Translations under genes and position numbers: made by a program | Notes under the pieces: generated by a model | Told to the model about the DNA's origin: nothing | Seen by the model: the letters and a program-made list of their open reading frames with translations, nothing else | Databases searched by the model: none | In this document: piece by piece, positions 50,902 through 60,312 of the stretch | How the letters are laid out: every line of letters begins with the position of its first letter | Position numbering within the stretch: the stretch's first letter is position 1 | Assembly (NCBI GenBank): GCA_964022665.1 | Contig: CAXIDF010000007.1 | Coordinates: 1 to 64,000, forward strand | Reading direction: 5' to 3' | Length of the DNA stretch: 64,000 nucleotides | Source of the DNA: Haliea sp964022665 | GTDB taxonomy: Bacteria > Pseudomonadota > Gammaproteobacteria > Pseudomonadales > Halieaceae

Positions 50902-51549
50902 ATGACAGCAGCAGGGAAGCGGGCAGGGGAAACCGGTACGCGTCGCAGAACGCAGGCGGAAAGGACGGCGCTCTCCGACAAGCGTATGTTCGAGGCGGCC
51001 ATCCAGCTCATCATCGAACGCGGTACCGAGCGCACCACACTGAAGGAAATTGGCGAACTCGCCGGCTACAGCCGCGGCCTCGCGCATTCCCGCTTCGGCT
51101 CGAAAGAGGGGTTCCTCAACAAGCTTTTCGTGCGTTTCGACGGGCGCTGGAAAGCGCATCTCAACAGTTACGTGGGTGGCAAGACCGGTATTGAGGCCGT
51201 GATCGGCGCACTGGATGCGTTGCGCGATTTTCTCACCGCCGAGGCGAGCTACATGCGTGCCATGTACATCCTCTGGTATGAGTCGCTGGGTCACGATTCA
51301 AAGATCCGTAACAAGCTCGCCGATCATCATCGCATTTACCGGGAGGATGCTGCGCGCTGGGTGCGCCTGGGAATTGAGGACGGCGAAATTGACCCGGTAA
51401 TCAACCCGGAGCAGTTCTCCGTACAGTTCAATGCTTTCATTTTCGGCCTCATCTATCAGTGGCTGGTCAACGCCGAGGCGCTGGACCTGCATGCCGTGTT
51501 CAGTGATTACGAAAACAACATAAAACGACTTCTCAGCAACAAGGAGTAA
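50902..51549 (+). CDS. TetR/AcrR-family regulator 1
   Basis: A 215-residue repressor-type protein: HTH TTLKEIGELAGYSRGLAHSR, followed by helices for ligand binding and dimerisation. GGAG nine bases before ATG 50902 favours this start over an upstream in-frame GTG. It is co-directional with the ligase gene and only 4 bp before the alpha/beta hydrolase gene, so likely part of that operon. It is a candidate to bind the CTTGTT-N7-AACAAG operator at 47422. Confidence 0.87.
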   Translation: MTAAGKRAGETGTRRRTQAERTALSDKRMFEAAIQLIIERGTERTTLKEIGELAGYSRGLAHSRFGSKEGFLNKLFVRFDGRWKAHLNSYVGGKTGIEAVIGALDALRDFLTAEASYMRAMYILWYESLGHDSKIRNKLADHHRIYREDAARWVRLGIEDGEIDPVINPEQFSVQFNAFIFGLIYQWLVNAEALDLHAVFSDYENNIKRLLSNKE

Positions 51550-51553
51550 TGTC

Positions 51554-52360
51554 ATGTCCTACCTGCAGACTGATTGTGGCAAGAGCGTATATTTCGAGGA
51601 TTACGGTGAGGGCAGCAGCGCGCTACTGCTGATCCACGGATGGGGCTTCAGCTGTCGCGCCTGGGACAACACGCTGCCGCCGCTACTCGCCGCCGGGCAC
51701 CGGGTGATCATGCTGGATCATCGCGGCTGCGGGGCGTCCGATAAAGATTTTGCCGATCTGGGCATCAACGCCATCGCCGGCGATGTGGTCAGCCTGGTCG
51801 ACAAGCTCGGCCTCGACTCGGTGGTGTTGAACGGCTGGTCGCTGGGTGGTGCGGTGGCGGTGGAAGCTGCCGATCGCCTCGGCAGTCGTTGCAAAGGTCT
51901 GGTGCTGACTGGTGGCGCCACACCCATTTATGTGCAGAAACCCGACTTCAAAGCGGGCGGCACTGAGGCCGACATGGCCGGCACGGTCGCTGCACTGCAG
52001 GCGGATCGCATCGGGTTTCTTTCCGGCCTGGTGCACGCGGTGTGTGCGAAAGAGGTATCGCCCGCCATTACGGACTGGATGTGGCGTGTGTTCTGCCAGT
52101 CCTCACCCATGGCCCACGTTACGCTCGCGCAGCTGGCGCCGCTGGATCAGCGCGCGCAACTTGCGGCACTGGATATCCCCATACTGTCATTCGTCGGCAG
52201 TGAAGACGGATTCGTGGCCCCGGACATCTGTCGCTGGGTGGGCAGCCATAACGCCAGGGCGCGTGTAGTGGAATACGAGGGTGTTGGGCACGCTCCGTTC
52301 ATCGAAGTGAAGGAAGAATACAACCGCGACCTGCTGGCCTTTCTGACAGACATTGCCTGA
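51554..52360 (+). CDS. Alpha/beta hydrolase
   Basis: A 268-residue alpha/beta hydrolase: oxyanion region LIHGWGFSC, nucleophile S96 in GWSLGG, acid in VGSEDGF, catalytic His in GVGHAPFIE (~247). Hydrolyses an ester, lactone or C-C bond; substrate unknown. In this catabolic operon a ring- or lactone-cleaving role is reasonable. It begins 4 bp after the tetR gene and precedes a flavin monooxygenase gene. Confidence 0.87.
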   Translation: MSYLQTDCGKSVYFEDYGEGSSALLLIHGWGFSCRAWDNTLPPLLAAGHRVIMLDHRGCGASDKDFADLGINAIAGDVVSLVDKLGLDSVVLNGWSLGGAVAVEAADRLGSRCKGLVLTGGATPIYVQKPDFKAGGTEADMAGTVAALQADRIGFLSGLVHAVCAKEVSPAITDWMWRVFCQSSPMAHVTLAQLAPLDQRAQLAALDIPILSFVGSEDGFVAPDICRWVGSHNARARVVEYEGVGHAPFIEVKEEYNRDLLAFLTDIA

Positions 52361-52379
52361 GCCTGGGAGGGCGCAAAAC

Positions 52380-53381
52380 ATGACATCGACTGTGAATTAC
52401 GGACTCTGGTACGACTTCCGCAATCCGGCCCCCTGGCAGGAAAACTTCGAGAGTTTCTACGCCAGCCGCCTGGGTCAGATCGCCGATGCAGAGGCGCTGG
52501 GCTTCAACTCGGTGTGGCTCACCGAGCACCATTTTTGTGAGGACGGCTATACCCCCTCGCCACTGGTGATAGCGGCGGCCATCGCCGCGCGCACGCGCGC
52601 CATGCACATCGGCACCAACCTCATGTTGTTGCCCCTGCATGACCCGGTGCGCATGGCGGAGGACGCGGCGACGGTGTCCCTGCTGAGCGGTGGACGTTTC
52701 GACCTGGGCGTGGGCATTGGCTACCGGCAGCTGGAGTTCGATCAGTTCGGGCGTCAGCTCTCCCACCGGCCCAGCCTGGTGGAGGAGGGGATCGAAATCC
52801 TGCGCCGCAGCTGGTCGGGTGAGCCGGTCAACTTCAGCGGCAAACGCTTCACCGTGGGTGACCTGAAAGTACTGCCGGCACCGGTGCACACGCCGAAAAT
52901 CCTGCTGGGTGGCATGGCGCCACCGGCCATTGAGCGGGCTGCCCGCGTGGCCGACGGATTTCTTTCCACGGGTGGCCTGGGTCTGGACAACTACTGCGAG
53001 GCACTGGTCTCCCAGGGCAAGTCGCTGGACGATGGCAATGTGATTCTCGGCTGCTGGGCGATCATTGCGGAAGACCCGGAGGCAGAAGCGGCGCGCATAG
53101 CCGATCACATCCTCTACCAGACCAATGCCTACATCCAGTGGGGCGCGTTTGGCCCGCCGGAACAGGCAGCGCTGTATGACGATGTGTTCTCGGCTATCGA
53201 GAACGGCCTGTATGAGCTGTGGGATGCGGATATGGCGGTAACCAAGTTGAAGACACTGGTGGCGGATTATCCCATGATCCGCGACATCCACTTCTGGGCG
53301 CAGTTTCCCGGTGAGCCACTGGAATCAGGTAACCGGCGCCTGCAGTATATTGCGGAAAAGGTCCTGCCGCGCCTGCGCTAG
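52380..53381 (+). CDS. LLM-class flavin-dependent monooxygenase
   Basis: A 333-residue luciferase-like TIM barrel: VWLTEHHFCEDGYTPSP, GTNLMLLPLHDPVRMAEDAA, LSGGRFDLGVGIGY. Uses FMNH2 supplied by a reductase to oxygenate a substrate, possibly Baeyer-Villiger type. GGAGG ahead of ATG 52380 fixes the start. Convergent with the second tetR gene. Confidence 0.9.
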   Translation: MTSTVNYGLWYDFRNPAPWQENFESFYASRLGQIADAEALGFNSVWLTEHHFCEDGYTPSPLVIAAAIAARTRAMHIGTNLMLLPLHDPVRMAEDAATVSLLSGGRFDLGVGIGYRQLEFDQFGRQLSHRPSLVEEGIEILRRSWSGEPVNFSGKRFTVGDLKVLPAPVHTPKILLGGMAPPAIERAARVADGFLSTGGLGLDNYCEALVSQGKSLDDGNVILGCWAIIAEDPEAEAARIADHILYQTNAYIQWGAFGPPEQAALYDDVFSAIENGLYELWDADMAVTKLKTLVADYPMIRDIHFWAQFPGEPLESGNRRLQYIAEKVLPRLR

Positions 53382-53395
53382 GACTCGGGTGTGCC

Positions 53396-54040
53396 TCAGG
53401 CGCTGAAGCCACTCATCCTGTTGACGGTTTCCGTGAACAGGGTGTGTGCCCGCTCCAGGCTGATATCGTCATCGAAATACACGGCTGAACGCAGGCCGAT
53501 CATCATCGAGTAGGCGATTTCCGCGGAGTCCCGCGCGTCCGCCAGCAGCAGCTGCGGTGCGCAGGCAAAAATGCTCGCCAGATGGGCCTTGCAGCGGCTG
53601 TCGAAGTCCGCCTTGGTGATGCGCAGGATGTCATCGTTTACCGCATTGCCGAAGCACTCCAGCATGAAGCCGATCTCCAGGCGTGTGCTGGTTTCCCCCT
53701 TGAACCAGAAATCAGCCAGCAGCTGTACCTGCTGCTCCGCGGGGTGTTGTGCGAAGGCTTCGATACGTTCGAGGAAGCGCACGGCCACGTTGGCAAAATA
53801 CTGTTCGAGAATCGCTTCTTTGCCGTTGAAATAATAGAGCAGGTGGCTGGCACTCATGCCGGCACCTTCGGCGATGTCCGCCAGTGTGGTTTTCACATAG
53901 CCCTTGCTGATGATGCAGTCGTGCAGTGACTTGTAGATGCGTCGACGGCGCTTTTCTCCGCGCGTGTCTCGCCGCGGCGTGGTGGCCTGTGGCGTGGTAG
54001 CCGTGTCGCGCAGGGAGGTTTTTGCAGGGCTGGAGGTCAT
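53396..54040 (-). CDS. TetR/AcrR-family regulator 2
   Basis: A 214-residue TetR protein: basic N-terminus (RRDTRGEKRRRRIY), HTH TTLADIAEGAGMSASHLLYYF, then ligand domain. Divergent from the SnoaL-acyl-CoA ligase-hydratase operon; the 25-bp palindrome 63 bp ahead of its start is its likely operator. Confidence 0.9.
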   Translation of the reverse strand: MTSSPAKTSLRDTATTPQATTPRRDTRGEKRRRRIYKSLHDCIISKGYVKTTLADIAEGAGMSASHLLYYFNGKEAILEQYFANVAVRFLERIEAFAQHPAEQQVQLLADFWFKGETSTRLEIGFMLECFGNAVNDDILRITKADFDSRCKAHLASIFACAPQLLLADARDSAEIAYSMMIGLRSAVYFDDDISLERAHTLFTETVNRMSGFSA

Positions 54041-54368
54041 AGTCGGACTTTATCAGTTCACGGCAAACGCGACCAAGTGTTTGCCCTTTATTATCTTCAG
54101 AAATATCTTGAACAATGTTCAAGATATGCTTATGCTTTTTTCCGCAAGTATGTTGAGAAAACAATAATGCAGGTCAACAGCTCCCAATTCAGCCGGCGCC
54201 GCGAAGGCGCGGGTCCTGGCGCGAGCACAGCCAGTAGCGCTGCGTTCCTCGTTGCAGGGCGGCACAATTTGACTGTCCATTACGCTAATGGCGGTGCTGC
54301 GCATGTGAGTCGTGTTGGCCTCCCTGATGGCGGCGCACGCTAACGAGTTTGGGATTGGAGGATACCGT
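54041..54368. other. Divergent intergenic region (328 bp) between tetR and the side-chain operon
   Basis: Contains the 25-bp palindrome at 54103-54127 and an AT-rich stretch around it. The right half (54170-54340) is GC-rich with no convincing gene, RNA or second operator. GGAGG at ~54358 is the ribosome site of the next gene. Confidence 0.7.
54103..54127. promoter_or_regulatory. 25-bp palindrome, candidate TetR operator
   Basis: ATATCTTGAAC (54103-54113), AAT, GTTCAAGATAT (54117-54127): two perfectly complementary 11-bp arms. Autoregulation of the adjacent tetR gene and control of the divergent operon are likely. Confidence 0.85.
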
Positions 54369-54809
54369 ATGACGACAACGCTGGAACTGGCGGATAAGCT
54401 CGCCATTCATGAATTGCTCTCTCGCGCTGCCTATGCTCTGGATGAACGGAATCTGGAGATGTTGGCGGCAAGCTTCGCAGTGGATGCCAGATTCAGCCTG
54501 CGCATAGCCGGTGGTGAGTTGGCGGGCCCCTTCCACTCGCGTGAAGGGATCATGGACCTGATGACGGGTGCCATGGCGCAGCAAACGGACAAGCGGCGGC
54601 ATGTCGTATCCAATATCTTTTTTCCCGATGAGCCGCATGACGACAGCGAAGGCGAGGGCATAGCGGTGATCTCCAACCTGACCCTGTTCGCGACCGAGGG
54701 CGGGGCCATCGCGCTGTTGTCCGCCGGGGTCTATCACGATCGCGTCGTACAGCGTGAAGGGCGTTGGGAGCTGGTGTCGAGGCACCTCGAGCTCGATAAA
54801 AGTTACTGA
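54369..54809 (+). CDS. SnoaL/NTF2-like protein 1
   Basis: A 146-residue cone-fold protein of the SnoaL_4 type (ADKLAIHELLSRAAYALDER, then DARFSL and RRHVVSN). Members act as isomerases or dehydratases of polycyclic substrates, or as small subunits of ring-hydroxylating oxygenases. GGAGG before ATG 54369 excludes an earlier in-frame ATG. First gene of the operon running to the Rieske oxygenase; it could be that enzyme's beta-like partner. Confidence 0.8.
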   Translation: MTTTLELADKLAIHELLSRAAYALDERNLEMLAASFAVDARFSLRIAGGELAGPFHSREGIMDLMTGAMAQQTDKRRHVVSNIFFPDEPHDDSEGEGIAVISNLTLFATEGGAIALLSAGVYHDRVVQREGRWELVSRHLELDKSY

Positions 54810-54821
54810 CGGAGGGCTGAC

Positions 54822-56378
54822 GTGAATATTGGCATGATCCCGGCGAAGACGGCTCGGCTTGCGCCAGCGCGGGAAGCGCTGATTGATGTTTCCAGCGGGC
54901 GGCGGCTTACGTTCGGCGATCTGGATGAGCGTGTGCGTCGACTGGGTAACGCCCTCATGGGGCCGCTGGGCCTGGCCAAGGGTGCGCGTGTCGCCGTGCT
55001 GGCTCGCAATTGTATTGAGTACATGGAGGTCTACTACGGTTGCGCCCGGGTCGGGCTGATCGTGCAGCCACTGAATTGGCGTTTGGGTGGCGAGGAACTG
55101 GTCAAGATAGCCAGTGGAGGAGATCCCGCCGTTTTGATGTATTCCGCAGAGTACGCGGAGGTGGCAGCAACGCTGGCGACTCAGGCGGGCATACCGGCGT
55201 CATTTGCATTTGGTAACGGTAGCGATGGCAGCTACGAGGCACTTCTGGCCCAGGCGAGCGCGGAAGAGCCTGCGCAGTCCGCTTCGGTGACGGATGATGA
55301 TCCGGTCCTGATTCTATACACGGGCGGCACCACCGGGGAATCAAAGGGTGCGTTGCACACGCACCGTTCACTCTTTGCCGGGATGATCAACCAGACCGTT
55401 GCCGAGCGTATCGTGCCCTCTGACGTGTATATGCTCACCGGGCAGATGTTTCATATACCCGTTGGCCTGGCCATGAACTATATGGCCCATGGCTGCCCGC
55501 TGGTATTGATCAATTTCGAAGCGAAACTGGCACTGGAAGTCATTCAGCGTGAGCGTGTGTCCGCCTTCCTGGGTATTACCACCATGCTCAACTGGATGAT
55601 GGCTGTGGACAATTTCGCAGACTACGACCTCAGCAGCCTGCGCAACATCCAGTACGGTGGCGGCCCCATGCCGCACAGCGTTGTGAAAGCGGCACTGGCT
55701 GCTTTTCCCTGCACGCTGATTCAGGGTTATGGCCAGACGGAAGGCATGACCATGAGTTTCCTGTCGCAGGAGGATCATGCCAATGCTATCGCCGGCATCC
55801 ACCCCGAGCGCCTGAGCTCCTGCGGACGGGAGGGCTTCATGACCACCATCAAGCTGGTGGACCGTGAAGGCAAACCGGTGCCGCGCGACGGGGTGACACC
55901 GGGCGAAATTCTGGTGCAATCCGAGGCCAATATGGTGGGCTACTGGCAGCGCCCCGACCTGACGGCAGACACACTGCGTGATGGCTGGATGTATACCGGC
56001 GATGTGGCGGTGTGGGATGAAGACGGCTACATCTTCATTGTTGACCGGGCCAAGGACATGATCATTTCCGGCGGTGAGAATATTTACAGCACGCAGGTTG
56101 AGGCGGCCATTCACCAACACCCTGCGGTGCTGGAATCGGCAGTGTTTGGCGTGCCGGATGCCGAGTGGGGCGAATCGGTGAAAGCGGTTGTGGTGCTAAA
56201 GCCGGGCATGCAGGCAACGGAGCAGGACATCATCGCAGCCGCCAGTGAGCACCTCGCCTCGTACCAGAAACCGCGTTCCGTGGACTTTGTCGACAGCCTG
56301 CCCAAGGCCCCCACCGGCAAGATCCTGAAGCGCGAACTGCGTGACCCTTACTGGAATCAGGGAGAGAGGAAGGTATGA
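54822..56378 (+). CDS. Acyl-CoA ligase (AMP-forming) of the side-chain operon
   Basis: A 518-residue ANL ligase: LILYTGGTTGESKGALHTH, QGYGQTEGMTMSF, WMYTGDVAVWDEDGY and terminal APTGKILKRELR with the catalytic Lys. Activates a carboxylic acid, plausibly a sterol- or terpenoid-derived side chain, given the following hydratase and aldolase genes. ATGA overlap with the next gene. Confidence 0.92.
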   Translation: MNIGMIPAKTARLAPAREALIDVSSGRRLTFGDLDERVRRLGNALMGPLGLAKGARVAVLARNCIEYMEVYYGCARVGLIVQPLNWRLGGEELVKIASGGDPAVLMYSAEYAEVAATLATQAGIPASFAFGNGSDGSYEALLAQASAEEPAQSASVTDDDPVLILYTGGTTGESKGALHTHRSLFAGMINQTVAERIVPSDVYMLTGQMFHIPVGLAMNYMAHGCPLVLINFEAKLALEVIQRERVSAFLGITTMLNWMMAVDNFADYDLSSLRNIQYGGGPMPHSVVKAALAAFPCTLIQGYGQTEGMTMSFLSQEDHANAIAGIHPERLSSCGREGFMTTIKLVDREGKPVPRDGVTPGEILVQSEANMVGYWQRPDLTADTLRDGWMYTGDVAVWDEDGYIFIVDRAKDMIISGGENIYSTQVEAAIHQHPAVLESAVFGVPDAEWGESVKAVVVLKPGMQATEQDIIAAASEHLASYQKPRSVDFVDSLPKAPTGKILKRELRDPYWNQGERKV

Positions 56379-56830
56379 CAACGCTTCTCAGCGATGAGTT
56401 GCTGGCCAATATCGGGCGGCAGAGCACCCCGCAACGGGAACTGGTGACCCGTCGCGATATTCGCAAATACGCGATCGCAACGGGCAATCGCCAACGCAAG
56501 TACCTGGACGGTGACCAGGCGCCCCCCATGTTTCATGTGGCACTGTTCTGGGATGTGGTGGAACTCGATGAACTGACCCCGGATGGGGTGTCCATCGACT
56601 CGCTGTTGCCGAAGTTTCCCCTGGAACGGGCGATGGCGGGAGGCTTGAAAATCGACTACTTGAAACCCGTCTACCCCGGCGACTGGCTCACCGCCACGCG
56701 CACGCTGACCAATATCTACGAAAAGCATGGTCGCTCCGGGCCGCTCATTTTCTATGAAGTCGACATGCAGATTGTCAACGATGCGGGTGAAGCAGTGATC
56801 CGCGAACAGACCACACGTATTCTAAGGTGA
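56375..56830 (+). CDS. MaoC-like hot-dog protein, subunit 1
   Basis: A 151-residue FAS1-like/MaoC N-terminal-type hot-dog domain (TRRDIRKYAIATGN...GDQAPPMF, then FPLERAMAGGLKIDYLKPVYPGDWL). It lacks the hydratase catalytic Asp/His motif, which is in the next gene, so the two likely form a heteromeric enoyl-CoA hydratase as in the ChsH1-ChsH2 or MaoC-pair enzymes. Start and stop overlap both neighbours by 4 bp. Confidence 0.83.
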   Translation: MTTLLSDELLANIGRQSTPQRELVTRRDIRKYAIATGNRQRKYLDGDQAPPMFHVALFWDVVELDELTPDGVSIDSLLPKFPLERAMAGGLKIDYLKPVYPGDWLTATRTLTNIYEKHGRSGPLIFYEVDMQIVNDAGEAVIREQTTRILR

Positions 56831-57267
56831 GCGCTTTGGGCCTTTCAGAAAAACGATCCCTTGTTTCGGTACAGGTAGGTGATGCGCTGCCAGAACGCGC
56901 ACTGACGCCTGATAACGTACAGCTGTTTCTGTACAACGCGGCGCTGTGGAACGCACACCGTATTCACTTTGATGAGCCGTATACGCGCAATGTAGAAGGT
57001 TACCCCGGGCTGGTGATTGCCGGCCCCATGCTGGGTGACTGGCTGAACCAGTGCGTAGAGGAGTGGCTGGGTGACAGTGGTCGGTTGTTGTCCATCGAGT
57101 ACTCCAACCGCGCAGCGACCTACATTGGTGAAACCCTCACCTCGGGCGGCACCGTCACTGCGGTCGACCAGGCAGCGGGTGAAGTGCGGATTGAAGTCTT
57201 CGTCAAGAACGCGGCCGGCGAGGTGGTAACCCCCGGCATCGCCACCGCGTTGATGGAGCCCCAATGA
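56827..57267 (+). CDS. MaoC-like hot-dog enoyl-CoA hydratase, subunit 2
   Basis: A 146-residue hot-dog protein with the catalytic block WNAHRIHFDEPYTRNVEGYP (41-60) and VIAGPM typical of MaoC/R-hydratases. Adds water to a 2-enoyl-CoA, producing the beta-hydroxyacyl-CoA that the next gene's aldolase could cleave. GTG start overlapping the previous stop. Confidence 0.83.
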   Translation: MSALGLSEKRSLVSVQVGDALPERALTPDNVQLFLYNAALWNAHRIHFDEPYTRNVEGYPGLVIAGPMLGDWLNQCVEEWLGDSGRLLSIEYSNRAATYIGETLTSGGTVTAVDQAAGEVRIEVFVKNAAGEVVTPGIATALMEPQ

Positions 57268-57286
57268 CCGGCCTCGGAGCGGAGCA

Positions 57287-58456
57287 GTGAGCCTCTTGCG
57301 CGGCAGTGTGGCCATTGTGGGCGCTGCGGACACCCGCGTCGGCGTCGTACCGGACCGAACGGCCACCGAGCTGTGTATCGAGTCGATACTGCTGGCCCTG
57401 GCTGACGCCGGCATTAAGAAGGATGAGGTGGATGGGCTGGTGACCTGCAACAGCATGGCGCAACCCATGCTGTACCACGCCGAAGCCATCGCCGAGTATC
57501 TGAATATTGCGCCGCGCTACTGCTTTGCTGCGGGTGCAGGCGGCGGCACCACCTTCTCTGTGCTGCAACATGCGGCCTCGGCCATTGTCACGGGCATGGC
57601 GGATGTGGTGGTGATTGCCATGGCGGACAGCCTGCGCAGCGGCCTGACCCGTGACCAGGCGATGCTGATGCAGTCGTCTACCGGTCACCCGCAGTATGAG
57701 CAGCCCTATGGTCCCACCGTGCCCGCCTATTACGCGCTGATCGCCCAGGCACACATGGCCCGTTACGGCACCCGACCCGAGCACTTCGCCGAGATTGCAG
57801 TTGCCTGCAGGGCGCACGCGGCGCGCAACCCGGCGGCGCAAATGCGCGACCCCATCAGTGTCGATGACGTGCTGAATTCGCGCATGATCGCCGACCCGCT
57901 GCATCTGCTTGATTGCTCGCTGGTGTCGGATGGCGGCGCGGCGATCATTCTCGTGTCGGCCGAGCGCGCGCGCGACCTGCCGCAGCCCCCAGTGTATGTG
58001 CTGGGCATGGGCGAGGGGCATGGTCACGAACACATCAGCCAGGCGCGGGATCTCACCACCTCCACGGCGCGTGAATCCGGGCAGGGGGCCTACGCGATGG
58101 CGGGCCTGCGCCCGGCAGACATGGATTTCGCACAGCTGTACGACTGTTTCACACCCACGGTGCTGGTTGAGCTGGAGGACCTGGGGTTCTGTGCCAAGGG
58201 CGAGGGCGGTGCGTTTGTCACGGATGCGGGCATTGGCCCGGGTGGTCAATTGCCGGTGAATACGCATGGCGGCCTGTTGTCGCACTGCCATCCGGGCAAC
58301 CCCGGATCCATGTTCGCGCTGACCGAGTCGGTCTGGCAACTGCGAGGCACGGCAGGCGAGCGGCAGGTGAGCAATGCGCGCTACGGCCTGCTGCACGCGC
58401 AGGGCGGCATTATGTCCAGCCACAGCACACTCATTCTCGGCAGGGAGCCACGCTGA
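57287..58456 (+). CDS. Thiolase-fold lipid-transfer protein, Ltp2-type aldolase
   Basis: A 389-residue thiolase-superfamily protein (SCP-x/Ltp branch). The usual nucleophilic Cys is missing: the equivalent stretch reads AAGAGGGTTFSVLQHA (81-96). The C-terminal THGGLLSHCHPGNPG is retained. Lack of that Cys, and a DUF35 gene immediately after, are the features of Ltp2-type retro-aldolases, which cleave beta-hydroxyacyl-CoA side chains from sterols. GTG start 19 bp after the hydratase gene. Confidence 0.85.
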   Translation: MSLLRGSVAIVGAADTRVGVVPDRTATELCIESILLALADAGIKKDEVDGLVTCNSMAQPMLYHAEAIAEYLNIAPRYCFAAGAGGGTTFSVLQHAASAIVTGMADVVVIAMADSLRSGLTRDQAMLMQSSTGHPQYEQPYGPTVPAYYALIAQAHMARYGTRPEHFAEIAVACRAHAARNPAAQMRDPISVDDVLNSRMIADPLHLLDCSLVSDGGAAIILVSAERARDLPQPPVYVLGMGEGHGHEHISQARDLTTSTARESGQGAYAMAGLRPADMDFAQLYDCFTPTVLVELEDLGFCAKGEGGAFVTDAGIGPGGQLPVNTHGGLLSHCHPGNPGSMFALTESVWQLRGTAGERQVSNARYGLLHAQGGIMSSHSTLILGREPR

Positions 58457-58457
58457 T

Positions 58458-58871
58458 ATGGAACGGATTCAACCTGCCAGCGGAGCGCTCGCCGATGCCT
58501 ACATTGCCGGTTGCCGGGTGGGCGAATTGCGCTTGCAGCGCTGCGGCAGCTGCGGCATTTACCAGTTCTATCCGCGCATCATCTGCGGCAGCTGCCTGAG
58601 TGACGAGCTGGAGTGGTCAGCCGCCAGCGGGCGCGGCGAAATCCGCAGCTTTACGGTGGTGCGCCGGCCGATCTCCAAAGCCTATGAAGCGCCGTATGTG
58701 GTCGCTTTGATAAAACTGGAAGAAGGGCCGACGTTGATGAGTCATATCGTCGATTGCGCGCCCGAAGCGGTAGCGGTAGGGCTTCCGGTACAGGTGAAGT
58801 TTGCAGCCTGGTCCGAAAACGTCACCCTGCCGGTGTTCACACTTGATAGCCAGAGAGGTAACTCATCATGA
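58458..58871 (+). CDS. DUF35 zinc-ribbon/OB-fold partner of Ltp2
   Basis: A 137-residue protein with a rubredoxin-like zinc ribbon (CGSCGIYQFYPRIICGSC) followed by an OB-fold (RGEIRSFTVVRRPISKAY). DUF35 proteins form the CoA-binding partner of Ltp2-type aldolases and other thiolase-fold enzymes. The ATG is one base after the aldolase stop; its own stop overlaps the Rieske gene start. Confidence 0.9.
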   Translation: MERIQPASGALADAYIAGCRVGELRLQRCGSCGIYQFYPRIICGSCLSDELEWSAASGRGEIRSFTVVRRPISKAYEAPYVVALIKLEEGPTLMSHIVDCAPEAVAVGLPVQVKFAAWSENVTLPVFTLDSQRGNSS

Positions 58872-60223
58872 ATGCGAAAGGTGTACCGATTGCGGTGATC
58901 AACCCCGACGCGCCGGCGGAGTCGCTGGAGTCGAAGCAGCCGGAAGTGGACAACGGTGTTGCTGTTGTGGGCAAAGAGGGGTATTTCAGTCGCGAATACA
59001 TGCAGCGTGAATGGGACAAACTGTGGACGCGTTCCTGGCTGATTGCCGGTGTCGAGTCGGACATTCCTGAAGTGGGTGATTTCTTCCTGTTCAATATCCG
59101 CGACGAGTCGATCATCGTCACGCGCACCGAGGAGGGTATCAAGGCTTTTTATAACGTCTGCGCCCACCGTGGCGCACGGCTGGTTTGGGACGAGCGTGGC
59201 AACCGCAAGGTATTTGTCTGCCCCTTCCACAGCTGGAGCTTCCATAACAACGGCACCTTACGGCGGATTACAGACGAAGAGTATTTCAAGCCAGAAGTGG
59301 TGGCCCATCGCCCGGGTCTGAAACCCGTGCACTGCGATACGCTGGCGGGCATCGTGTTCATCAACATGGACGAGAAGCCAGAGCAGCCGCTCAAGGAAGC
59401 GATAGGCCTGCCCGAAGGCTATCTCGAAGCCTACTGCCTGGGCGATATGCGGGTTGCGCGCCATGTGCGCAGTGAATGGGGCGCCAACTGGAAAGTAGGC
59501 GTAGAGGCCTTCTATGAGAGCTACCACCTGCATGCGGTGCACCCGGAGACCCGCGGTGTCATGGGTGATTTGAATGTGCAGTACGACCTTTACCCCAACG
59601 GCGCCAGCCGCATGATCGTGCCGCTCGGGCAGCCCAGCCCGCGACTGCGTGATCAGACCACGGTCAACGAGGGGCTGAAAATGATGCTGGAAGATGCCGG
59701 TCTCGATGCATCCGGTTTCACCGGCACCGCTGCCGACGTGCGCCGCGCCATTCAGCAAGGCAAGCGGGAGCGTGCCGAGCGTCTGGGGCTGGACTACTCC
59801 CGTTTTCTCGATGGACAGTTGTCTGATAGCTGGGCTACGGGCGTTTTTCCCAATGTGCAGATCGGCTGCCATCCGGAGGCCGTGTTCCTGATGCGCTTCC
59901 TGCCGCACGAGACAGACCCCGAGCGTTTCTATTACGACACGATGACACTGATTTTCCCGGTAGAGGACGGCAGTTATCGCCCGCCGGCCTGGATGGGACT
60001 GCCAGAAGGCACCGACACCACTGGCCGCCAGCGCCCGGCTACGGAGCACTACAGCATAGAAGAAGACGCCAACCTCGGATTGGTGTTGAGTCAGGACTCC
60101 GCGCTGCTGCCGGTCGTGCAACAGGGCATGCGTTCGCGCGGTTTCGATGGCCAGCTCTGGAGCGAACAGGAGCAACGGCTGAGACACTTTCATGTTGAAC
60201 TGGAGCGGAGACTGGCGCGCTAG
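58868..60223 (+). CDS. Rieske ring-hydroxylating oxygenase, alpha subunit
   Basis: A 451-residue oxygenase subunit. Rieske [2Fe-2S] ligands C98, H100, C118 and H121 (CAHRGA, CPFHSWSF); mononuclear iron site in EAFYESYHLHAVHP with H220 and H225. Hydroxylates a ring or C-H position using O2 and electrons from an unlinked reductase; no ferredoxin/reductase gene is in the window. End of the side-chain operon. The substrate is unknown, but the operon context suggests a cyclic terpenoid/sterol. Confidence 0.92.
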   Translation: MNAKGVPIAVINPDAPAESLESKQPEVDNGVAVVGKEGYFSREYMQREWDKLWTRSWLIAGVESDIPEVGDFFLFNIRDESIIVTRTEEGIKAFYNVCAHRGARLVWDERGNRKVFVCPFHSWSFHNNGTLRRITDEEYFKPEVVAHRPGLKPVHCDTLAGIVFINMDEKPEQPLKEAIGLPEGYLEAYCLGDMRVARHVRSEWGANWKVGVEAFYESYHLHAVHPETRGVMGDLNVQYDLYPNGASRMIVPLGQPSPRLRDQTTVNEGLKMMLEDAGLDASGFTGTAADVRRAIQQGKRERAERLGLDYSRFLDGQLSDSWATGVFPNVQIGCHPEAVFLMRFLPHETDPERFYYDTMTLIFPVEDGSYRPPAWMGLPEGTDTTGRQRPATEHYSIEEDANLGLVLSQDSALLPVVQQGMRSRGFDGQLWSEQEQRLRHFHVELERRLAR

Positions 60224-60312
60224 CGTAGCTCAGAAACGGACCGGCGCGCCGCTGCCGCTCGTCGTCTATTGTGTAGCAATTCAACGGGGCGGCCTGACTG
60301 GGAAAGAACACC

